Shown here one piece after another: positions 57,747 to 64,000 of a DNA stretch of 64,000 nt. The DNA comes from Candidatus Dormiibacterota bacterium. GTDB taxonomy: Bacteria; Chloroflexota; Dormibacteria; Dormibacterales; Dormibacteraceae. Made by a program: the position numbers and the translations under genes. Location of the stretch: positions 217,044 to 281,043 of the forward strand of contig PNAG01000011.1 in assembly GCA_003169845.1 (NCBI GenBank). Direction: 5' to 3'. The stretch's first letter is position 1, and every line of letters begins with the position of its first letter. The notes under the pieces are model-generated. The model saw only the letters and a program-made list of their open reading frames with translations. It ran no database searches and had not been told where the DNA came from.

Positions 57747-59729
57747 CTAGATTTCTTCCCGTTCGAGACGGAACGTCTCCATCGTGTCGCCAGGCAAGAA
57801 CGCCTCGTAGCCCTCGACGGCGATCCCACATTCCTGCCCCGCGGGCATTTCACGAACGTCTTCCTTGAAGTGCTTGAGCGAGCTGATCCTGCCTTCATGG
57901 ATCTGCTCTTTTCCACGCTGCAGCTTGACCCAGCCTCCACGGCTGACCTTGCCCTCCAGCACCCGGCTGCCGGCGATGATCCCGAGTCGAGGGATCTTGA
58001 TCGGGGTGATGACCTCGACCCTGCCCTCGTGGACCTGGCGATATGTAGGCTCGCGCAAGCCCTTGGCCGCGCGCTCGACGTCCTCCGTCAGCTTGTAGAT
58101 GACGTCGTAGTAGCGCACCTCGACCTTGGCCCTCTCCGCCGCCGCGGTCGACGCGGGAGTGGGCTTGACGTTGAAGCTCACGATGATCGCGTTCGACACG
58201 CCGGCGAGCAGCAGGTCCGAGTCGGTCACCGCGCCGATGCCCTGTCCGACCACCTTGATCGCAACCACCGGGTCCTCAATCTTCTGCAGCGCGCTGAGCA
58301 CAGCTTCGAGCGTGCCCTGAGCGTCTGCCTTGACGACCAGGCTGAGCTCTTTGACCTCGCCTTCCTTGGCCCTGCGAGAGAGCTCTTCCAGGGTGATGCG
58401 CGGTGCGAAGTCCTTGGCTGCTTCCTGGGTCCGCTTCTCCGAGAGCTTGGTCAGGGCGATCTGGCGCGCAACCTTTTCCGAGCCGACGACCTGGAAGATG
58501 TCGCCGGCCTGTGGGACCTCGCTCATGCCTGACACCACGACAGGGGTCGCAGGAGGCGCTTCGGTCACGCTGCGGCCGAGGTCGTCCGCGAGGGCGCGCA
58601 CACGGCCGTAAATGTGACCGCACACGAAGTCGTCGCCGACTTTGAGCGTGCCGCCCTGGACCAGCACGGTCGCGACGGGACCGCGGCCGCGCTCGAGGTG
58701 AGCATCGACGATGGTGCCGATCGCGTTGCGGTCGGGATTGGCCTTGAGCTCGAGGATGTCGGTGGAAAGGACGATGGTCGTGAGCAGGTCGTCGATGCCC
58801 TGGCCGGTCTTGGCGCTGAGGTGCACGCACTCGTGCTCGCCGCCGTAGTGGCGCGTCACGATGCCCTGGGTGGCGAGCTCCTGGTGAACGCGGTCCGGGT
58901 TGGCGCCTTCCTTGTCGATCTTGTTGATGGCGACGATGATCGGCACGTTCGCTGCGCGCGCGTGGTGGATCGCCTCGATTGTCTGTGGCATGACACCGTC
59001 ATCGGCAGCAACGACGAGGACGACGATGTCAGTGACCTGCGCTCCACGGGCACGCATGGCAGTGAAGGCTTCGTGACCGGGCGTATCGATGAACACCACC
59101 GGATGGCCGTCGGCCGTCTCGATCTTGTAAGCGCCGATCCTCTGCGTGATCCCGCCGGCCTCGCCCGCGGCGACTCTCGTCTTGCGAATTGCGTCGAGAA
59201 TCGACGTCTTGCCGTGGTCGACGTGACCGAGCACGGTGACGATTGGCGGCCGCACGACGAGCTTGCTCGGGTCCTCCTTGGCGATCGAGAACAGCTCCTC
59301 GCGTGATGTCGTCACCACGTCGCCCTCGCCAGCCGCCGATTCGACCGCGACCACGTCCTCGCTCAACACGGGCTCGACCGTGAAGCCGAACTCGTCCGCG
59401 ACGATTTCGGCCGTTCCGAAGTCGATGACCTGGTTGATCGTGGCGAAGATCTTGGACGTCATCAGCTTCTTGATCACCTCGACCGGGCTCACGCTGAGCT
59501 TCTCGGCGAGGTCCTTGACCGACAGCGTCGGGGGCAGCACGACCCGGCGGTCGCCGTTGGCCTCGACCTTCACCGCGACCGAAGATGGCTTGAAGGCGGA
59601 GCGGGCGGCCTCGATCGCTCCGGGCGCCAGTGGCGCGGCGGCATTGCGCGTCAGCCGTCGCTGCTGGAGAAAGTTCACCAGCTCCTTCTGGCTGATCCCA
59701 AGTTCGCGTGCGAGTTCGTGTGCCTTCAT
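57747..59729 (-). CDS. infB: Translation initiation factor IF-2
   Basis: Delivers initiator tRNA. 660 residues, a short IF-2 with little N-terminal linker: two IF2_N-like modules ([40 protein letters not shown]), G domain [34 protein letters not shown], then domains II-IV with [23 protein letters not shown] 59729. The ylxQ (L7Ae) gene often found between ylxR and infB is absent; repeat copy A5 is there instead. Confidence 0.97.
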   Translation of the reverse strand: MKAHELARELGISQKELVNFLQQRRLTRNAAAPLAPGAIEAARSAFKPSSVAVKVEANGDRRVVLPPTLSVKDLAEKLSVSPVEVIKKLMTSKIFATINQVIDFGTAEIVADEFGFTVEPVLSEDVVAVESAAGEGDVVTTSREELFSIAKEDPSKLVVRPPIVTVLGHVDHGKTSILDAIRKTRVAAGEAGGITQRIGAYKIETADGHPVVFIDTPGHEAFTAMRARGAQVTDIVVLVVAADDGVMPQTIEAIHHARAANVPIIVAINKIDKEGANPDRVHQELATQGIVTRHYGGEHECVHLSAKTGQGIDDLLTTIVLSTDILELKANPDRNAIGTIVDAHLERGRGPVATVLVQGGTLKVGDDFVCGHIYGRVRALADDLGRSVTEAPPATPVVVSGMSEVPQAGDIFQVVGSEKVARQIALTKLSEKRTQEAAKDFAPRITLEELSRRAKEGEVKELSLVVKADAQGTLEAVLSALQKIEDPVVAIKVVGQGIGAVTDSDLLLAGVSNAIIVSFNVKPTPASTAAAERAKVEVRYYDVIYKLTEDVERAAKGLREPTYRQVHEGRVEVITPIKIPRLGIIAGSRVLEGKVSRGGWVKLQRGKEQIHEGRISSLKHFKEDVREMPAGQECGIAVEGYEAFLPGDTMETFRLEREEI

Positions 59730-59782
59730 GCTCGAACTTAGAATTATGCCGTTCTAAGCTGATTCGAAACCTGGAAGCACTT

Positions 59783-59826
59783 TCCCTCGCCCCTTCGGGA
59801 AGAGGGCCAGGGTGAGGGGCTTAAGC
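59783..59826. repeat. Interspersed hairpin repeat, family A, copy A5
   Basis: CCCTCGCCCCTTCGGGAAGAG followed by GGCCAGGGTGAGGGGCTTAAG, the same end as A4. It supplies the ylxR stop codon (TAA). Confidence 0.7.
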
Positions 59827-60084
59827 TCGCATCACCGTCAATTCAGACCACAATTCCGGCTGGATAGTCGTGCGTAAAGCGCGGTCGAGCGCGCGCCGTT
59901 TGCGGGCCATTTCGAAGCATGCCGAGTCCTGGTGCAGGTACGCCCCGCGCCCCGTGCCGCGGCCGGCGGCGTCGACTTTGGCGCCCCCTTCCGCCCTGCG
60001 TACGAGCCGGATCAGTCCGGCCTTGCCCGCCTCACCGCGGCAGCCCACGCACGTCCGCGTGGGTTCAAGACTCTGCGTCGGCAC
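59821..60084 (-). CDS. ylxR: YlxR (DUF448) family protein
   Basis: 87 residues, RNA-binding RnpM/YlxR fold: RTCVGCRGEAGKAGLIRLVRR (CxxC start), GRGTGRGAYLHQDSACFEMARKRRALDRALR. Recently linked to modulation of RNase P in Firmicutes. Its GTG start lies in the nusA 3' end (20-base overlap); its stop lies in repeat A5. Confidence 0.92.
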   Translation of the reverse strand: MPTQSLEPTRTCVGCRGEAGKAGLIRLVRRAEGGAKVDAAGRGTGRGAYLHQDSACFEMARKRRALDRALRTTIQPELWSELTVMRA

Positions 60085-61099
60085 CGCGGACCTCTTCCTG
60101 CGAATCGCCCGGTTTGATGTCGATACGGAAACCGGTCAGCTTGGCTGCGAGGCGTGCATTCTGCCCGTCGCGGCCGATCGCGAGCGACAGCTGTCCGCGC
60201 GGCACCAGCACGGTCGCCGTCCTGGTCGTCCGGTCGATCGATACCGACTCGGCTTTCGCCGGGCCGAGGGACGATGCGACGAACGTCTCGGGGTCGTCCG
60301 ACCACGGAACGATATCGACGTGCTCGTTGGAGAGCTCGCTGAGGATGGCTCGATGGCGCACGCCCTTGGGGCCGACGCAGGCGCCGACCGGATCGATACC
60401 GGCTTGGCTCGCGGAAACCGCGATCTTCGTGCGAAGGCCCGGCTCTCGCGCGATGGCCCGGATCTGGACGGTGCCGGCCTTGATCTCCGGCACCTCTGCC
60501 TCGAGTAGGCGATGCACAAATGAACGTGCGGCCCGCGAAACGCGTACCTGTGCCTGCTTCGGATTGTGCTGCGTCTCGAGGATGACGACGAGCACCGGGC
60601 GGCCCGGGTGCAGCTCCTCGCCTGGGATCTGCTCCTCAGGCGGCATCACTCCTTCGATCCGGCCAAGGTCGACGTAGACCGTGCCGGCCTCGATTCGGTC
60701 CACGACACCGGAGGCCAGCTCGCCCCGGTGCTCCGCAACGTCACGCAGCACCTTGTCGCGCTCCAGGTCGTGGATGTGCCGGAGCACCGCGTGCTTGGCC
60801 GTCTGCGCCGCCATCCGCTTGAATGGGTCGGCTGGAAGCGTCTCGATGACCTCGGTGCCGTCCGGGCGCACGAGCCGGCTCCGCACTTCGAGGGCCCCGG
60901 TCTTGGTGTCGAGCTTCACCGTCACGAAACCAGCCGGGTTGAACGCGCGCACGTAGGCTGCGGCGAGGGCGCCCTCCACCGTGTGCAGCATCTCCTCGAA
61001 GGGGATGCCCACCTCGGCGCAGAGCGCGGTCAGCGCTTCGCCCAGGCTCTCGGTGGACGGCTCAGATGGCGACCGCGAGCCTGCCCGCGACAACGTCAT
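60065..61099 (-). CDS. nusA: Transcription termination/antitermination factor NusA
   Basis: RNA-polymerase elongation factor. About 344 residues: N-terminal domain ALTALCAEVGIPFEEMLHTVEGALAAAYVRAF, S1 domain GELASGVVDRIEAGTVYVDLGRIEGVMP, KH1 VPEIKAGTVQIRAIAREPGLRTKIAVSA with DPVGACVGPKGVRHRAI, and KH2 QLSLAIGRDGQNARLAAKLTG. ATG 61099 (or TTG 61093) lies inside rimP. The frame open to 61174 has no NusA features. Confidence 0.95.
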   Translation of the reverse strand: MTLSRAGSRSPSEPSTESLGEALTALCAEVGIPFEEMLHTVEGALAAAYVRAFNPAGFVTVKLDTKTGALEVRSRLVRPDGTEVIETLPADPFKRMAAQTAKHAVLRHIHDLERDKVLRDVAEHRGELASGVVDRIEAGTVYVDLGRIEGVMPPEEQIPGEELHPGRPVLVVILETQHNPKQAQVRVSRAARSFVHRLLEAEVPEIKAGTVQIRAIAREPGLRTKIAVSASQAGIDPVGACVGPKGVRHRAILSELSNEHVDIVPWSDDPETFVASSLGPAKAESVSIDRTTRTATVLVPRGQLSLAIGRDGQNARLAAKLTGFRIDIKPGDSQEEVRGADAES

Positions 61100-61532
61100 C
61101 CCATGCAATGTGAACAATGACCGGCGCACGCCCGCGCGCTCCGAGCGCTTGAACGGCGATGCCCGCTTCGTCAACCGCCACGAGCTGGCCTTCGACCACG
61201 GTCTCCGACTCGCCGGTGCGATACCTCACGTTGACCCGCTTGCCGTTGAACCGTCCGTACTCCCCGTGGTTGCGCAGAGGTCGCTCGGCGCCCGGAGACG
61301 AGACCTCCAGGTCGTACGGGCCGTCGATGAGGTTGGAGTGGTCGATCAGCGGGCCTGCCACACGGCTCACTCGTTCGCAATCTTCGATTGTGATCGGCTC
61401 GGCGTGGTCGATGGAGATACGGAGGGTGCGTCCCGCGTGGCCCGACTGGTCAAGCGAGTACAGCTCGTACCCCATGTGGTTGACGGTGGGTTCGAGCAAT
61501 TCCCTGATGGACGGTATGGGCCAGGTTGGCAT
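61062..61532 (-). CDS. rimP: Ribosome maturation factor RimP
   Basis: Needed for 30S assembly. 156 residues: IRELLEPTVNHMGYELYSLDQSG, LRISIDHAEPITIEDCERVSRVAGPLID, and LEVSSPGAERPLRNHGEYGRF (the conserved VSSPGxxRPL). ATG 61532. First gene of the nusA operon; a small hairpin GGTGT/ACACC lies just upstream in the gap to secF. Confidence 0.94.
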   Translation of the reverse strand: MPTWPIPSIRELLEPTVNHMGYELYSLDQSGHAGRTLRISIDHAEPITIEDCERVSRVAGPLIDHSNLIDGPYDLEVSSPGAERPLRNHGEYGRFNGKRVNVRYRTGESETVVEGQLVAVDEAGIAVQALGARGRAPVIVHIAWDDVVAGRLAVAI

Positions 61533-61571
61533 GTGGCGGTGTCTGACAACACCTTACACGTCTCCGAGGCC

Positions 61572-62591
61572 CTACCGAAGGGGCTGTACACGCCTCCAAA
61601 CGACCAGCAGCGGAGAAGCGTTGAAGATGGAGCTGTACGTCCCGGACACGATCCCGATGAGCAGCGCCAGCGCGAAGCCCTTCAGCGTCGTGCCACCGGC
61701 GATGAGGATCGCCGTCAGCACGAGGACCACGGTGAAGCTCGTGATGATCGACCGCGCCGCGGTCTGCATGATGCTGAGGTTCACGACCTGCTCGAAGGAG
61801 AGCCGCTGGCTGACACGAAGGTTCTCGCGGATCCGGTCGAACACGACGATCGTGTCGTGCACGGAGAAGCCGACCACCGTCAACACCGCGGTGACGAAGA
61901 GGCTGTCGATCTCTCCGATTCGCAGGCCCAGAACTTTGCCCATGATCGAAAAGACACCGGTCAGCAGGAAGACGTCGTGCAGGAGGGCGGCGAGTGCTGA
62001 TCCGCCGAACTGGAAGCCGGCGCGCCACCCGCCGGGTACGTTTCGGAAGCGGATCGCCAGCAGGAAGAGGATGGCCGCCGAGGCCAGCACCAGTGCCAGC
62101 AGCGCGAACGTGATCGTCTCGCCGGCGATCGTGGGACCGACCTCGAGGACCTGCTGCACGACCATCGGGCCGACGTGGTGCGTCAGGTCGTCTTCGACCA
62201 GCTGCTGCTGCTGAGGGGTCAGTGGCGCCGCGCGGATGATGTAGCCGTTACCGCCGGTCGAGACGACGGATCCCCCGGACGTCAGAGGATCCGCCGCGAC
62301 CGCATTCTCCACGGCCGCGACCGAAGGGTTGTTGGAGAAGTTCACAGTGAACTCGGTTCCACCGGCGAAATCGATGCCCAGCAAGAAACCCTTGAAAGCC
62401 ATCGACAGGATGCCGGGAATGATGATCAGCAGCGAGATCGTGAAGAAGACGTTTCGCCGCCCGATGATGTTGAGCTTTCGAACGCGTGGCTCACGCCTAG
62501 GTGGTTCGGTCGCTTCCTCCTTCGCTATTTCGGGGGTCAGAACTATGTCCGCTGCCTGCTCGGCCGGATCGATGTCAGACAGTTCTGACAC
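61572..62591 (-). CDS. secF: Protein translocase subunit SecF
   Basis: Uses the proton-motive force to help secretion through SecYEG. 339 residues: N-terminal acidic region, first membrane helix NVFFTISLLIIIPGILSMAF, GIDFAGGTEFTVNF, and five C-terminal helices with ALLHDVFLLTGVFSIMG and DSLFVTAVLTVVGFSVHDTIVVFDRIREN. The GTG at 62591 overlaps secD by 17 bases. Confidence 0.95.
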   Translation of the reverse strand: MSELSDIDPAEQAADIVLTPEIAKEEATEPPRREPRVRKLNIIGRRNVFFTISLLIIIPGILSMAFKGFLLGIDFAGGTEFTVNFSNNPSVAAVENAVAADPLTSGGSVVSTGGNGYIIRAAPLTPQQQQLVEDDLTHHVGPMVVQQVLEVGPTIAGETITFALLALVLASAAILFLLAIRFRNVPGGWRAGFQFGGSALAALLHDVFLLTGVFSIMGKVLGLRIGEIDSLFVTAVLTVVGFSVHDTIVVFDRIRENLRVSQRLSFEQVVNLSIMQTAARSIITSFTVVLVLTAILIAGGTTLKGFALALLIGIVSGTYSSIFNASPLLVVWRRVQPLR

Positions 62592-64000
62592 TGCGGTCGA
62601 CTCCCATTAGCGCGGGGCGTCGCAAGGCGCTGCCTGTCATCACGATCGCGAGCAGGTTGTGGGTAACGACGATGGACGACACGAGGCTGGCGACGACGCC
62701 GATGCCCAGCGTGATGGCGAACCCCTTCACCTGCTCGGGACCCACGAATCCAAGGATGACGCAGGTGATGAGCGTCGATGTGTTGGAGTCGCGAATCGCG
62801 GGCCACGCGCGCCTGACCGCGGCGTCCACTGCCGCCGGGATCGTGCGCCCGGCGCGCACCTCTTCCTTGAAGCGTTCAAAGATCAGCACGTTGGCATCGA
62901 CCGCCATACCCACCGAGAGGATGAACCCGGTGATGCCGGCCAGAGTCAACGTGACAGGCACCACCTTGAAGACCGCGAGCACGGCGCCCGCATAGAACAG
63001 CAGGGCGATGCTCGCCAGGAGTCCCGGCACGCGGTAGTAGATGATCATGAAGATCACGACGATCGAGAGGCCCAGGAGCCCGGCGGCGAGGCTGAGCTTC
63101 ACAGATTCGGCGCCAAGCGTCGAGCCGACCTGCGTCACGTCCAGCACCTGCAGGTCGACAGGGAGCGAACCGGAGTTGATGCCGGTGGCGAGGTCGGTCG
63201 CGCTCTGCTGGGTGAAGCTGCCGCTGATCGTTGCCTGCCCGCCCGAGATCTCCTGGATGCTCGTCGGGTCGGTCAGGAACTTGCCGCAGACCGTGTTGGG
63301 GGTCTGTGCGGCGAGACAGCCCGTGTCATAAGGCGCGGAAGCCGCCGACACATACGCCGCGTTCTCCCAGTTGTTGATGTCTGTCTGGGTGAGGTCGAGC
63401 CAGATGGTGAGGTGGCGCTGGGGGCAGTCCGTGCCAGTACCGGGGCAGGCGGCGACGTTGTCCCGCGTGAGGTTGTCGAACACGGTGCCTCCGCGGGAGG
63501 TGAAGCTGAGGTTTACCACCCAGCTCACGCCGCTCTGGTCGATGGCGGCGGTGGCGCTCTGTATGTCGTCTCCGGTCAAGCCCACGAACGCCGGCTTGTA
63601 CCCGGGTTCCGGCCCGTTGGTCACCGCTGCGTCAGCGACCCACTTTGTGTAGACCAGCTTGGAGACCGCGCCGATCGTCTTCTGTGCCTGGGCGGCGGTC
63701 ACACCCGCGAGGTCGACCGTGATCCTGTCGTTGGCGGTGCCCGCGCCGCGGATCTCGGGCTCGCTCACGCCGAGCGAGTTCACCCGCTTGGTGATGACCT
63801 GGATCGTGCGCTGCTGGACGTCCGCCCGAGACTGACCAGGTGGAAAGTTGGTGAGCTGGTAGTCGATGTGAGTGCCACCGGAGAGGTCCAGTCCTTGGTG
63901 AATGTAGAGCTGCCAGCCGGCGAAGTTGGGCGGCAGGCCGGGCACATTGCCCGTCAGCGGGTAGTGGTTGGCGATCCGGTAGAAGTAGCCGGCCCCGTCG
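62575..64000 (-). CDS. secD: Protein translocase subunit SecD (5' end outside the window)
   Basis: SecDF subunit. The visible part begins at the window edge with GYFYRIANHYPLTGN and continues with HQGLDLSGGTHIDYQLT, the periplasmic P1 region, and the C-terminal six-helix domain with LLFYAGAVLAVFKVVPVTLTLAGITGFILSVGMAVDANVLIFERFKEE. The first membrane helix and start codon lie beyond 64000. It overlaps secF at its end. Confidence 0.95.
   Translation of the reverse strand, partial: DGAGYFYRIANHYPLTGNVPGLPPNFAGWQLYIHQGLDLSGGTHIDYQLTNFPPGQSRADVQQRTIQVITKRVNSLGVSEPEIRGAGTANDRITVDLAGVTAAQAQKTIGAVSKLVYTKWVADAAVTNGPEPGYKPAFVGLTGDDIQSATAAIDQSGVSWVVNLSFTSRGGTVFDNLTRDNVAACPGTGTDCPQRHLTIWLDLTQTDINNWENAAYVSAASAPYDTGCLAAQTPNTVCGKFLTDPTSIQEISGGQATISGSFTQQSATDLATGINSGSLPVDLQVLDVTQVGSTLGAESVKLSLAAGLLGLSIVVIFMIIYYRVPGLLASIALLFYAGAVLAVFKVVPVTLTLAGITGFILSVGMAVDANVLIFERFKEEVRAGRTIPAAVDAAVRRAWPAIRDSNTSTLITCVILGFVGPEQVKGFAITLGIGVVASLVSSIVVTHNLLAIVMTGSALRRPALMGVDRSVRTV

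Noticed and set aside
1..64000. CRISPR array, tRNA, rRNA or prophage
   Set aside because: No regularly spaced direct repeats, no cloverleaf with a T-loop consensus and no phage or transposase genes were found by reading both strands.

Overview
The window is one continuous block of high-GC bacterial chromosome, densely packed with genes that often overlap by 1-20 bases. No rRNA, tRNA, CRISPR array, prophage or intact insertion sequence is visible. The organism is probably a Gram-positive-type or Terrabacteria lineage. Evidence: RNase Y and RNase J, SpoVS, LL-diaminopimelate aminotransferase (DapL), LexA sites of the CGAAC-N4-GTTCG type, and a gene order close to the Bacillus core block. A Chloroflexota/Dormibacterota-like bacterium is my best guess (inference only).

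Layout. 1-5993: dihydrolipoyl dehydrogenase running in frame into a pyruvate dehydrogenase E1-alpha start, NAD synthetase, pyrF, a LOR/SDH-type (TIGR00300-like) protein and a tiny Lys-rich protein. 6005-12654: a TauE/SafE permease, a complete branched-chain-amino-acid-type ABC importer (livF-G-M-H-K, minus strand) and a divergent FCD-type GntR regulator; a perfect inverted repeat lies on the importer's -35 box. 12635-20894: acyl-CoA metabolism (fused AccD-AccA, two class III CoA-transferases, enoyl-CoA hydratase, acyl-CoA dehydrogenase, TetR regulator), a second TauE/SafE permease and a methyltransferase. 20960-22990: an SOS island with an unknown 121-residue protein, a decayed LAGLIDADG endonuclease, a glutaredoxin-like protein, a LysM protein divergent from lexA, and lexA itself. 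22974-64000: a long minus-strand core block, in transcription order secD-secF-rimP-nusA-ylxR-infB-rbfA-nrnA-truB-ribF-(glpB-like, AGPS-like, dagK, ggt)-rpsO-pnp-dapB-membrane protein-asd-dapA-udg-rnj, then ftsK-(pgsA::cinA)-recA-recX-rny-ymdB-spoVS-miaB-mutS-mutL-miaA-dapL-hflX. Much of this order is that of Bacillus subtilis.

How the genes work together. The core block couples translation initiation and ribosome maturation (rimP, nusA, infB, rbfA, truB, rpsO), RNA decay (pnp, rnj, rny, nrnA), lysine/peptidoglycan precursors (asd, dapA, dapB, dapL), DNA repair (recA, recX, mutS, mutL, udg, lexA) and division/chromosome segregation (ftsK). LexA sites lie inside or against the promoters of recA, lexA, the LysM gene and the unknown 121-residue gene, so these form a local SOS regulon.

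The most unusual feature is a set of short interspersed hairpin repeats. Family B is about 38 bp: a 12-bp stem with compensatory base changes between copies and a loop of about 14 nt. Family A is about 40-60 bp and GGGTGAGGGG-like. Family C is a pair of about 60-bp copies. Copies of A and B lie inside reading frames (mutL, ribF, the lpdA/pdhA junction, the N-termini of livF and miaB, the C-terminus of miaB) or supply start or stop codons (rnj, the LOR/SDH-type gene, ylxR). In addition, ribF, dagK and udg seem to need non-canonical start codons.
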